DNA of 34,844 bases from Streptomyces silvae. Its GTDB lineage: Bacteria > Actinomycetota > Actinomycetes > Streptomycetales > Streptomycetaceae. The notes beneath the pieces are model-generated. The model was not told the DNA's origin, ran no database searches, and saw only the letters and a program-made list of their open reading frames with translations. Where the stretch lies: assembly GCF_016745505.1 (NCBI RefSeq), contig NZ_JAERUC010000128.1, positions 1 to 34,844 on the forward strand, in the 5' to 3' direction. The first letter of the stretch is position 1; each line of letters opens with the position of its first letter. The translations under genes and the position numbers were made by a program. Of the stretch, positions 8,518-16,711 are shown piece after piece.

Positions 8518-8545
8518 AACTATTTGATGAGGTCTTTACTCAGAA
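8517..8545 (-). promoter_or_regulatory. Candidate promoter of the atp operon
   Basis: The -10 hexamer TAGTTT (8517-8522) lies 17 nt from a weak -35-like TTCTGA (8540-8545). The predicted transcript begins near 8510, giving a 5' leader of about 130 nt before atpI. The -10 fits the loose TANNNT used by the Streptomyces principal sigma factor; the -35 is poor, which would fit dependence on an activator. Confidence 0.45.
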
Positions 8546-8546
8546 A

Positions 8547-8564
8547 GTGTGCCAGCTGTCACAC
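8547..8564. promoter_or_regulatory. Crp-like palindrome next to the atp -35
   Basis: GTGTGCCAGCTGTCACAC is an 18-bp palindrome with a single non-matching pair. On both strands it fits GTG-N6-GNCAC, which I recall as the Streptomyces Crp motif. It ends one base from the -35, a position suited to an activator. Its centre is 46 bp from the centre of the Rex-like box. A second Rex site is an alternative reading (TGTGA-N6-GCACA). Confidence 0.5.
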
Positions 8565-8639
8565 ATGAGGGTTAACCCGCGCGTGTGTGCAGAACATCAC
8601 GCCACATTGTCTGATATAGGGGCTTCTGCGTCGGCGGTG

Positions 8640-10007
8640 CTAACGCGGTGAGTCGGCCCGGTCCCGATCCGTGAAGCGCGAACGGGGGCCGATCGCGGTC
8701 GCTCCGTTGACGCCGGACACCCCCACGGCCACCGAGGCCCGTTCCGGCTCCGGAGAGGCCATCTGCGAGCTCTCCGGCCCGTGTTGGGCACCCGGGGCGC
8801 CCTCGTCCCCCGCCTCGCCGCCGACGGCCTCCCCGTGGCTGCGGCGCCGGTAGCGCGGCGGCACGAAGGACTCGGCCCAGTGCGGGGCGCGCGGGGTGAA
8901 ACGGGGCATCAGCAGCAGGACCAGGCCCACGGCGCTGAGCCCCACGATCACCAGCACGATCCACAGCGACGCGGAGTGCACGGAGTAGCCGACGGCGCCG
9001 AAGGCGATGAGCGCCGACCAGAAGTACATGATCAGCACGGAACGGCTGTGCGAGTGCCCGATCTCCAGCAGACGGTGGTGCAGGTGTCCGCGGTCCGCGG
9101 CGAACGGCGACTGGCCGTTCCAGGTGCGGCGCACGATCGCGAGGATCAGGTCGGCCGCCGGGATCGCGATGATCGTCAGCGGCAGCAGCAGCGGGATGAA
9201 GACCGGCAGCATCGCGTGGGTCGCCTGCCGCTCGCTGCCCTCGAAGAGCTTCATCGCGTCCGGGTCGACCTGGCCGGTGACGGAGATCGCGCCGGCGGCC
9301 AGCACCAGGCCGATCAGCATCGATCCGGAGTCGCCCATGAAGATCCGGGCGGGGTGCATGTTGTGCGGCAGGAAGCCGAGGCACATCCCCATCAGGATCG
9401 CGGCGAAGAGCGTCGCGGGGGCGGCCGCCTCGATCCCGTATCCGTACCAGAGACGGTAGGTGTAGAGGAAGAACGCGGCCGACGCGATGCAGACCATGCC
9501 GGCCGCGAGGCCGTCGAGGCCGTCGACGAAGTTGACCGCGTTGATGGTGATCACGACCAGGGCGACCGTGAGCAGCGTGCCCTGCCACTGGGTGAGCGCG
9601 ACCGTGCCCACACCGGGAATGGGCAGCCACAGGATCGTCAGACCCTGGATGACCATGACCGCGGCGGCGATCATCTGTCCGCCGAGCTTGATCAGCGCGT
9701 CGATCTCGAACTTGTCGTCGAGTACGCCGATCAGCCAGATCAGGGCGGCACCGGAGAGCAGTGCTCTGGGTTCGTTGGAGAGTTCGAAGACCCCGTTGAG
9801 GTTGAACAGGTGGTCCGCGACGATCAGCCCCGCACACAGTCCGCCGAACATGGCGATGCCACCGAGCCGAGGTGTCGGTTCCCGGTGTACGTCACGCGCG
9901 CGGATCGCGGGCATGGCCCCGACCGCGATGGCGAACTTCCGCACCGGCCCGGTCAGCAGATAGGTCACCGCTGCCGTGACACAGAGCGTCAGCAGGTAAT
10001 CACGCAC
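8640..10007 (-). CDS. wecA: WecA/MraY-family glycosyl-1-phosphate transferase
   Basis: Polyprenyl-phosphate sugar-1-phosphate transferase (455 residues from this start). It is expected to move GlcNAc-1-phosphate or a related sugar phosphate from a UDP-sugar onto a lipid carrier for cell-wall glycopolymers; in mycobacteria the gene at this position is WecA, which primes arabinogalactan. About ten membrane helices are visible. Family motifs are PTPRLGGIAMF, the acidic pair in IGVLDDKFE, NFVDGLDGLAAG and FMGDSGSMLIG. The last 60 residues are charged, Gly/Ala/Ser-rich and probably cytoplasmic tail. GTG 10007 matches the family start. GTG 10046 is in frame but lies at the edge of a candidate -10 (TAGGGT at 10047-10052), so transcription would begin downstream of it. 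Substrate is not provable from sequence. Confidence 0.87.
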   Translation of the reverse strand: MRDYLLTLCVTAAVTYLLTGPVRKFAIAVGAMPAIRARDVHREPTPRLGGIAMFGGLCAGLIVADHLFNLNGVFELSNEPRALLSGAALIWLIGVLDDKFEIDALIKLGGQMIAAAVMVIQGLTILWLPIPGVGTVALTQWQGTLLTVALVVITINAVNFVDGLDGLAAGMVCIASAAFFLYTYRLWYGYGIEAAAPATLFAAILMGMCLGFLPHNMHPARIFMGDSGSMLIGLVLAAGAISVTGQVDPDAMKLFEGSERQATHAMLPVFIPLLLPLTIIAIPAADLILAIVRRTWNGQSPFAADRGHLHHRLLEIGHSHSRSVLIMYFWSALIAFGAVGYSVHSASLWIVLVIVGLSAVGLVLLLMPRFTPRAPHWAESFVPPRYRRRSHGEAVGGEAGDEGAPGAQHGPESSQMASPEPERASVAVGVSGVNGATAIGPRSRFTDRDRADSPR

Positions 10008-10103
10008 GGGCTGCCCCACAGAATTCGCCGGCCATCTCAGCCCCACACCCTAGTCTCATGAGCGAGGACACCGAGCCACGGGTAATGGTTCCACCGCCCT
10101 CGT

Positions 10104-11399
<1,296 letters not shown>

Positions 11400-11536
11400 C
11401 GGGGGCTCCGGGCCTGGAGGGGGGTGCGTGGCGTCAGATCCAATGTAGGCCCGCCCCGGGCCGCCTGCCCGCTGCCGGGCGCCCCTCTACGCCGGTCGGC
11501 GCATCCCGCCGTGCGGGGGCGTGGGCCGGGCGCACC

Positions 11537-12178
11537 TCAGTGGGGGGCGCGTACCCCGGTGAGTGCCGTCATGACGGGATCGAGCGCCTGGCTGATCTCG
11601 TCACCGATGGAGCGGAAGAACGTGATCGGGGCGCCGTACGGGTCGTAGACCTCGTCCGCCTCCGCGGTGGGGGCCAGCAGCCAGCCGCGCAGGGCCGCCG
11701 CGGCGCGCACCAGCGCGCGGGCACGCTCGACGACGCCCTCCTCACGGGCGTCGGGCAGCGTCGCGGGGTCTATGGCCCGCACCAGCCGGGTGAACTCCTT
11801 GAGCGTGAAGGTCCGCAGGCCCGCCGAGTGCCCCATGGAGATCACCTGGGCGCGGTGGTCGCGGGTCGCGGTGAGCACCAGGTCGGCGCGGATCACGTGC
11901 TCGTCGAGGAGCTCGCGGCCCACGAAGCCGGTGGCGTCGGCGCCGAAGTCGGCGAGGACGACCTCGGCGTTGGCCTCCATGGGTGCGCCCTCGTGCCCCC
12001 AGGTGCCCGCGCTCTCGACGATGAGCCCGCCGCTCAGCGGGTCCCCCAGGCGGTCCACGAGGGCATGGCGGGTGAGCCGCTCGGTGATGGGCGAGCGGCA
12101 GACGTTGCCGGTGCTGACGTGGAGGATGCGGAAAGTGTCGTGCTGCCCCGCTATGCCACGCCCCTCAGGGGCGGTCAA
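11537..12178 (-). CDS. LMW protein-tyrosine-phosphatase-like, catalytic Cys replaced by Ser
   Basis: Homologue of low-molecular-weight protein tyrosine phosphatases (213 residues, longer than the usual 150-160). The phosphate-binding loop reads HVSTGNVCRSPITE, where the family has V-C-x-G-N-x-C-R-S. The nucleophile position, residue 22, is serine (codon AGC, 12113-12115), while the loop arginine (Arg29) remains. The general-acid aspartate is kept in DEVYDPYGAP near the C-terminus. TTG 12178 overlaps the stop of the upstream tsaC gene (TTGA), and GAGGT lies 7 nt before it. The 137 nt before glyA hold no gene. It may bind phosphotyrosine or arginine-phosphate ligands without hydrolysing them; this is inference. 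Confidence 0.88.
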   Translation of the reverse strand: MTAPEGRGIAGQHDTFRILHVSTGNVCRSPITERLTRHALVDRLGDPLSGGLIVESAGTWGHEGAPMEANAEVVLADFGADATGFVGRELLDEHVIRADLVLTATRDHRAQVISMGHSAGLRTFTLKEFTRLVRAIDPATLPDAREEGVVERARALVRAAAALRGWLLAPTAEADEVYDPYGAPITFFRSIGDEISQALDPVMTALTGVRAPH

Positions 12179-12822
12179 TTGGCCACCTCGAGGTCGGGTA
12201 CCACCTTGCGGAGTTCCTCGACCGAGAGGGCGCCCGCCCGCAGCAGGACCGGGATCTTGCCGGTGACGTCGACGATCGAGGACGGGACGATCCCGGGGGT
12301 CGGGCCGCCGTCGAGGTAGACGGAGACGCTGTCACCGAGCATCTCCTGGGCGGCGTCACAGGTCTCGGGCGAGGGGTGTCCGGTGAGGTTGGCGCTGGAG
12401 ACGCCCATCGGGCCGACCTCCGTGAGGAGCTCGATGGCGACCGGGTGCAGGGGCATCCGGACGGCCACGGTGCCACGGGTGTCGCCCAGGTCCCACTGGA
12501 GGGACGGCTGGTGCTTGGCGACGAGCGTGAGCGCGCCGGGCCAGAACGCGTCGACGAGCTCCCAGGCCTGCTCGGAGAAGTCGGTGACCAGGCCGTGCAG
12601 GGTGTTCGGGGAGCCGATCAGGACAGGGGTCGGCATGTTGCGGCCGCGGCCCTTGGCGTCGAGCAGGTCGGCGACGGCCTCCGAGCTGAAGGCGTCCGCA
12701 CCGATCCCGTACACGGTGTCGGTGGGCAGCACGACCAGTTCGCCGCGGCGGACGGCGGACGCGGCTTCACGCAGGCCGGTCGTACGGTCGGTCGCGTCGT
12801 TGCAGTCGTATCGCCGTGCCAT
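12175..12822 (-). CDS. tsaC: L-threonylcarbamoyladenylate synthase (Sua5/YrdC/YwlC)
   Basis: Makes threonylcarbamoyl-AMP from threonine, bicarbonate and ATP, the first step of the t6A37 tRNA modification. At 215 residues it is the short YrdC-type, without the extra Sua5 domain. Family motifs include VVLPTDTVYGIGADAF (31-46), KGRGRNMPTPVLIG, AFWPGALTLV and GPMGVSSANLTG. ATG 12822 has AGGAGG 7 nt upstream. It follows prmC by 67 nt and overlaps the phosphatase-like gene by 4 nt. The prfA-prmC-tsaC order is widely conserved in bacteria and groups translation-accuracy functions. Confidence 0.95.
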   Translation of the reverse strand: MARRYDCNDATDRTTGLREAASAVRRGELVVLPTDTVYGIGADAFSSEAVADLLDAKGRGRNMPTPVLIGSPNTLHGLVTDFSEQAWELVDAFWPGALTLVAKHQPSLQWDLGDTRGTVAVRMPLHPVAIELLTEVGPMGVSSANLTGHPSPETCDAAQEMLGDSVSVYLDGGPTPGIVPSSIVDVTGKIPVLLRAGALSVEELRKVVPDLEVAN

Positions 12823-12889
12823 CAGCCGGCCTCCTCGGACATGTACGGGTCTGTGGGGTGGGGATCGTGCGGTGCCGGTGTCCCGGTGG

Positions 12890-13735
12890 TCACGGCATGG
12901 CCTTGCGGGCCGTCGCGAACCGGGGCCGGTTGTTCAGGTCGGGGTGGTCGGCCGCGTCGGCCCAGCCACGCTCCTCGGTGAAGATCCACGGCACCTGCCC
13001 GCCCTGGGTGTCGGCGTGCTCGATGACGACGAGCCCGCCGGGGCGGAGCAGACGGTGTGCGGTGCGTTCGATGCCGCGGATGGTGTCGAGGCCGTCCTCG
13101 CCGGAGAAGAGCGCCATCTGCGGGTCGTGGTCGCGGGCCTCCGGCGCCACGTACTCCCACTCGGTGAGCGGGATGTAGGGCGGGTTGGAGATGACCAGGT
13201 CGACCTGGCCGTCGAGCTCGGGGAGGGCGCTCAGCGCGTCTCCGCGGTGGACGGTGACCCTGGACTCCTCGGCGTTCTTCCGGGTCCAGCGCAGGGCGTC
13301 CTCGGACAGCTCCACGGCGTGCACACGGGAGCGCGGGACCTCCTGCGCCATGGCGAGCGCGATCGCGCCCGATCCGGTGCAGAGGTCGACGATCAGCGGT
13401 TCGACGACGTCCATCGCGCGGACGGCGTCTATCGCCCAGCCGACGACCGACTCGGTCTCCGGGCGCGGGACGAAGACGCCGGGGCCGACCTGGAGTTCCA
13501 GGTAGCGGAAGAAGGCGCGGCCGGTGATGTGCTGGAGCGGTTCGCGGGCCTCGCGGCGGGCGATCGTCTCCCAGTAGCGGGCGTCGAAGTCGGCGTCCGG
13601 CACGTTGTGCAGCTCGCCCCGCTTGACCCCGTGCACGAACGCGGCGAGTTCCTCGGCGTCGAATCGCGGTGAGGGGACACCGGCGTCGGCCAGCCGCTGG
13701 GTGGCCTGGGCCACCTCGGCGAGCAGCAGGTTCAT
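12890..13735 (-). CDS. prmC: Release-factor glutamine N5-methyltransferase
   Basis: SAM-dependent enzyme (281 residues) that methylates the glutamine of the GGQ motif in peptide-chain release factors. The N-terminal helical substrate-binding domain is followed by the SAM-binding motif IVDLCTGSGAIALAMA and the catalytic tetrapeptide NPPY in LVISNPPYIPLTEWEY. The open frame runs on upstream to 14251, but that part is an out-of-frame reading of prfA. ATG 13735 (MNLLLAEVAQATQRLADAGV) has GGAG 7 nt upstream and a family-like beginning. It lies 52 nt after its own substrate gene, prfA. Confidence 0.96.
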   Translation of the reverse strand: MNLLLAEVAQATQRLADAGVPSPRFDAEELAAFVHGVKRGELHNVPDADFDARYWETIARREAREPLQHITGRAFFRYLELQVGPGVFVPRPETESVVGWAIDAVRAMDVVEPLIVDLCTGSGAIALAMAQEVPRSRVHAVELSEDALRWTRKNAEESRVTVHRGDALSALPELDGQVDLVISNPPYIPLTEWEYVAPEARDHDPQMALFSGEDGLDTIRGIERTAHRLLRPGGLVVIEHADTQGGQVPWIFTEERGWADAADHPDLNNRPRFATARKAMP

Positions 13736-13787
13736 CGCGGTTCTCCGTACGGGTTCACGAGCGGGGCGGGGCTGTGGGGCAGACGGC

Positions 13788-14864
13788 TTATGCGGCGGCG
13801 AGCTTGGCTGCGGAGTCGGCGTCCACGCAGGCCTGGATGACGGCGTCGAGGTCACCGTCGAGGACCTGGTCCAAGTTGTACGCCTTGAAGCCCACCCGGT
13901 GGTCCGAGATCCGGTTTTCCGGGTAGTTGTACGTCCGGATCTTCTCCGAGCGGTCCACGGTACGCACCTGGCTGCGGCGCACGTCGGAGGCCTCCTGCTC
14001 GGCGGCCTCCTGGGCGGCGGCCAGCAGCCGGGAGCGCAGGATGCGCATGGCCTGCTCCTTGTTCTGGAGCTGGCTCTTCTCGTTCTGGCAGGAGGCGACG
14101 ACGCCGGTCGGCAGGTGCGTGATGCGCACGGCGGAGTCCGTGGTGTTGACGGACTGGCCGCCGGGGCCCGAGGAGCGGTAGACGTCGATGCGGAGGTCGT
14201 TGGCGTGGATCTCCACGTCGACCTCCTCCGCCTCGGGCGTGACGAGCACACCGGCGGCCGAGGTGTGGATGCGGCCCTGCGACTCGGTGGAGGGCACGCG
14301 CTGCACGCGGTGCACCCCGCCCTCGTACTTCATCCGGGCCCAGACGCCCTGGCCGGGCTCGGTGGCGCCGTTGCCGCCCTTGGTCTTCACGGCGACCTGG
14401 ACGTCCTTGTAGCCGCCCAGCTCGGACTCGGTGGAGTCGATGATCTCGGTCTTCCAGCCGACGCGCTCGGCGTACCGCAGGTACATGCGGAGCAGATCGC
14501 CGGCGAAGAGGGCGGACTCGTCGCCGCCCGCGCCCGCCTTGATCTCCAGGAGCACGTCCTTGTCGTCGCTGGGGTCGCGCGGGACCAGGAGGAGGCGGAG
14601 CTTCTCGGTGATCTCCTCGCGCTGCTTCTCCAGGACCTTGACCTCGGCGGCGAAGTCCGGGTCGTCGGCGGCGAATTCGCGCGCCGTCCCGATGTCGTCG
14701 CCGGTCTGCTTCCAGGACCGGTAGGTGGAGACGATCGGGGTCAGCTCCGCGTAGCGCTTGTTCAGCTTGCGCGCGTTGGCCTGGTCGGCGTGGACCGACG
14801 GGTCGGCGAGCTTCTTCTCGAGATCGGCGTGCTCGCCGATCAGTTCCTCGACCGCCTCGAACAT
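13788..14864 (-). CDS. prfA: Peptide chain release factor 1
   Basis: RF1 (358 residues), which recognises UAA and UAG stop codons. The stop-codon-reading PxT motif appears as PST in RVPSTESQGRIHTSA, and the peptidyl-tRNA hydrolysis motif GGQ in SSGPGGQSVNTTDSAVRI. The length and N-terminal helical domain (MFEAVEELIGEHADLEKK) are normal. ATG 14864 has AGGAG 7 nt upstream. The rpmE terminator lies between rpmE and this gene, so prfA probably has its own promoter within about 14870-14960, although I cannot point to a convincing one. Confidence 0.98.
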   Translation of the reverse strand: MFEAVEELIGEHADLEKKLADPSVHADQANARKLNKRYAELTPIVSTYRSWKQTGDDIGTAREFAADDPDFAAEVKVLEKQREEITEKLRLLLVPRDPSDDKDVLLEIKAGAGGDESALFAGDLLRMYLRYAERVGWKTEIIDSTESELGGYKDVQVAVKTKGGNGATEPGQGVWARMKYEGGVHRVQRVPSTESQGRIHTSAAGVLVTPEAEEVDVEIHANDLRIDVYRSSGPGGQSVNTTDSAVRITHLPTGVVASCQNEKSQLQNKEQAMRILRSRLLAAAQEAAEQEASDVRRSQVRTVDRSEKIRTYNYPENRISDHRVGFKAYNLDQVLDGDLDAVIQACVDADSAAKLAAA

Positions 14865-14962
14865 CTTCGGGCTCCTGGTTTCTGCGTCATACGTCTGCGG
14901 GCCTGGCTGGACGGTGTGCCGCCGGTGCCGCTCCCCGGAGGGGCGGCCGGACGCACAGCCGG

Positions 14963-15010
14963 AAAAAACGCCGGTCCCGGCGCCCCGCTGGAGGGCGTCG
15001 GGAACCGGCG
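14963..15010 (-). terminator. Intrinsic terminator after rpmE
   Basis: On the minus strand a 17-bp GC-rich stem, with one bulge and one mismatch (arms 14993-15010 and 14969-14986), is followed at once by six T residues (14963-14968). It begins 10 nt after the rpmE stop. It is one of two textbook rho-independent terminators in the window. Confidence 0.9.
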
Positions 15011-15020
15011 CAGTGGCTCG

Positions 15021-15245
15021 CTACTTGCTGGCGGAGCCGGCAGCCTTGCCGAAGCGGGCCTCGAAGCGGGCCACGCGGCCGCCGGTGTCGAGGATCTTCT
15101 GCTTGCCCGTGTAGAACGGGTGGCACTCGGAGCAGACGTCGGCGCGGATGGCGCCGCCCTCAAGGGTGCTCCGGGTGGTGAACGACGCACCGCAGGTGCA
15201 GCTGACCTGGGTCTCGACGTACTCGGGGTGAATGTCGCGCTTCAA
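15021..15245 (-). CDS. rpmE: 50S ribosomal protein L31, zinc-binding form
   Basis: Ribosomal protein bL31 (74 residues). Four cysteines, Cys16, Cys18, Cys38 and Cys41, form the zinc ribbon of the C+ type, so this is the zinc-containing paralogue (rpmE1) rather than the zinc-free one induced by Zur. The start is TTG at 15245, with AGGAG 5 nt upstream and the expected LKRDIHPEYV beginning; upstream in-frame codons have no family similarity. A perfect sigma-R promoter lies about 100 nt upstream, and an intrinsic terminator follows, so rpmE is probably a single-gene transcription unit that responds to thiol stress. Confidence 0.96.
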   Translation of the reverse strand: MKRDIHPEYVETQVSCTCGASFTTRSTLEGGAIRADVCSECHPFYTGKQKILDTGGRVARFEARFGKAAGSASK

Positions 15246-15348
15246 GGTGTCTCCTAGATTCGGGAGGGCTCCGGGTCGTTCGCGCGGATTGCGCGTCCGT
15301 GAACCGGGGCCGACGTACCAGTCTGCCAGGACCGGCCGTATCTCCCAA

Positions 15349-15375
15349 AACGAGACCTCGGCCGTGTGTATTCCC
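15349..15375 (-). promoter_or_regulatory. Sigma-R (disulfide stress) promoter of rpmE
   Basis: GGGAAT (15370-15375) and GTT (15349-15351) are separated by exactly 18 nt (15352-15369), the consensus GGAAT-N18-GTT of the Streptomyces sigma factor SigR. As I recall, rpmE is an established SigR target in S. coelicolor. The zinc-thiolate L31 makes this physiologically sensible. Predicted leader is about 95 nt. Confidence 0.85.
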
Positions 15376-15384
15376 GTACGCCCG

Positions 15385-15421
15385 GGGAACGTTCCGCTAC
15401 CGCGCGGTGACGGAACGTCCC
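15385..15421 (-). terminator. Hairpin terminator after the LCP gene
   Basis: GGAACGTTCCG-type arms (15386-15396 and 15411-15421) pair over 11 bp with one mismatch, and the loop contains the self-complementary ACCGCGCGGT (15399-15408). It starts 2 nt after the LCP stop and lies just upstream of the rpmE promoter. There is no T-run, as is common for Streptomyces terminators. Confidence 0.65.
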
Positions 15422-15423
15422 GT

Positions 15424-16527
15424 TCACCGTACGACGTCCCCCGCGTCGCCCTTGTCACCGGCCGACTTCGCCGTCGCGGACGCCGGGACCGGCTTGTCCT
15501 GCTTGAGGGCGGCCCAGACCTGCTCCCCCGCCTTCTTCTGGGGCAGCACCCGGTTCGGGTCCTGGGGGTCGTACTCCACGGGGAGCGTGACCATGTCGAC
15601 GTCCTTCGAGCCGAGGCCCTTGAGCCCGTTCGCGAAGCCGGTGAGCTTCTTGACGGAGGCCAGCTCGGAGTCGGTGGTGACGGCCTGGGTGGCGGTGTCG
15701 GCGAGGCCGAAGAGGGTCTTCGGGTTCGAGAACACCCCGACGCTCTTCGCCTGGTCCATCAGCGCCTTGACGAACGCCTGCTGGAGCTGGATGCGGCCGA
15801 GGTCACTGCCGTCGCCGACACTGTGGCGCGTACGGACCAGGCCGAGCGACTGCTCGCCGCTGAGCGTGTGGGTGCCGGGCTTCAGGGCGAGGTGGCTGTC
15901 GGGGTCGTCGATCGACTCCGAGGTGGTGACCTTCACCCCGCCGAGCTCGTCGACGAGCTTCTCGAACCCGGTGAAGTCGACCTCGACGTAGTGGTCCATG
16001 CGGATGCCGGACATCGCCTCGACGGTCTTCACCGCGCAGGCGGGCCCGCCGACCTGGTACGCCGAGTTGAACATCTGCTCGTGCGCAGCGGCGACCTGCT
16101 CACCGGTCGTGTCGCTGGTGCAGGCGGGACGGTCGACGAGGGTGTCGCGCGGGACGGAGACGACGCTCGCGGCGGTGTGGCCCTCGTCGACGTGGACGAT
16201 CATCGCGGTGTCGGCACGGGCGGAGCCCTCGTCGGCGCCGTACTTCCCGTTGGCACCGGAGCGGGAGTCGGAACCCAGCACCAGGATGTCCTGCGACCCG
16301 TTGTCGACGTCGTCGGGGCGGTCGGTTCCCAGGGCGGCGTCGATGTCGACGCCCTTCAGGTTCCCGTCGAGGGTGACGTACGCGTAAGCGAGCCCGGAAC
16401 CCCCGACGACGACCAGGGCGGCGGCACCCCACAGGGCGACCCGCTTCACCCGCCGCGCCCGCGACGGCTTCCTCCGGCGGCTGCCGGTGCCGCGTATTCG
16501 GCCGGCGCTCCTGCTCTGCTCGCTCAT
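15424..16527 (-). CDS. LytR-CpsA-Psr (LCP) family cell-wall ligase
   Basis: Membrane-anchored LCP protein (367 residues), a family that transfers lipid-linked glycopolymers onto peptidoglycan. A basic N-terminal cytoplasmic stretch (RRRKPSRARRVKR) precedes one membrane helix at about 30-51 (ALWGAAALVVVGGSGLAYAY). The extracellular LCP domain spans about 80-290, with DILVLGSDSRSG, RADTAMIVHVD, VVSVPRDTLV, FNSAYQVGGP and LVRTRHSVGDGSDLGRIQ. These carry the acidic and arginine residues that bind the pyrophosphate head group in known members. The last 40 residues are charged and low in complexity. ATG 16527 has GAGGG 6 nt upstream. A WecA-like enzyme lies 5 kb downstream, and the two could serve the same cell-wall polymer pathway. 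Confidence 0.93.
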   Translation of the reverse strand: MSEQSRSAGRIRGTGSRRRKPSRARRVKRVALWGAAALVVVGGSGLAYAYVTLDGNLKGVDIDAALGTDRPDDVDNGSQDILVLGSDSRSGANGKYGADEGSARADTAMIVHVDEGHTAASVVSVPRDTLVDRPACTSDTTGEQVAAAHEQMFNSAYQVGGPACAVKTVEAMSGIRMDHYVEVDFTGFEKLVDELGGVKVTTSESIDDPDSHLALKPGTHTLSGEQSLGLVRTRHSVGDGSDLGRIQLQQAFVKALMDQAKSVGVFSNPKTLFGLADTATQAVTTDSELASVKKLTGFANGLKGLGSKDVDMVTLPVEYDPQDPNRVLPQKKAGEQVWAALKQDKPVPASATAKSAGDKGDAGDVVR

Positions 16528-16634
16528 GCGATCCCTCTTTCGCTTCTCGCTGCTACCCCCTGCCGTGGTGCACGGGCGCGGTCCGGCGTCACTCGGTGGG
16601 ACGACCGGAGCACCCAGAAGCGTTGCACAACGAG

Positions 16635-16666
16635 CCGAGGCCCCCGTCGTGCGACGGGGGCCTCGG
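16635..16666 (-). terminator. Perfect hairpin between protease and LCP genes
   Basis: CCGAGGCCCCCGTCG (16635-16649) and CGACGGGGGCCTCGG (16652-16666) form a perfect 15-bp stem with a minimal loop. It begins 46 nt after the protease stop and ends about 107 nt before the LCP start. No T-run follows. It should stop transcription in both directions. Confidence 0.75.
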
Positions 16667-16711
16667 GAGGAGCGGGTGAACGGGCCGGTATCCCGGGGCT
16701 CACCTGGTCAT

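Noticed and set aside
13736..14251. N-terminal extension of the prmC reading frame
   Set aside because: The extra 170 codons overlap prfA in another frame and are Arg/Pro/Ser-rich. A ribosome binding site and the family start are found at 13735.
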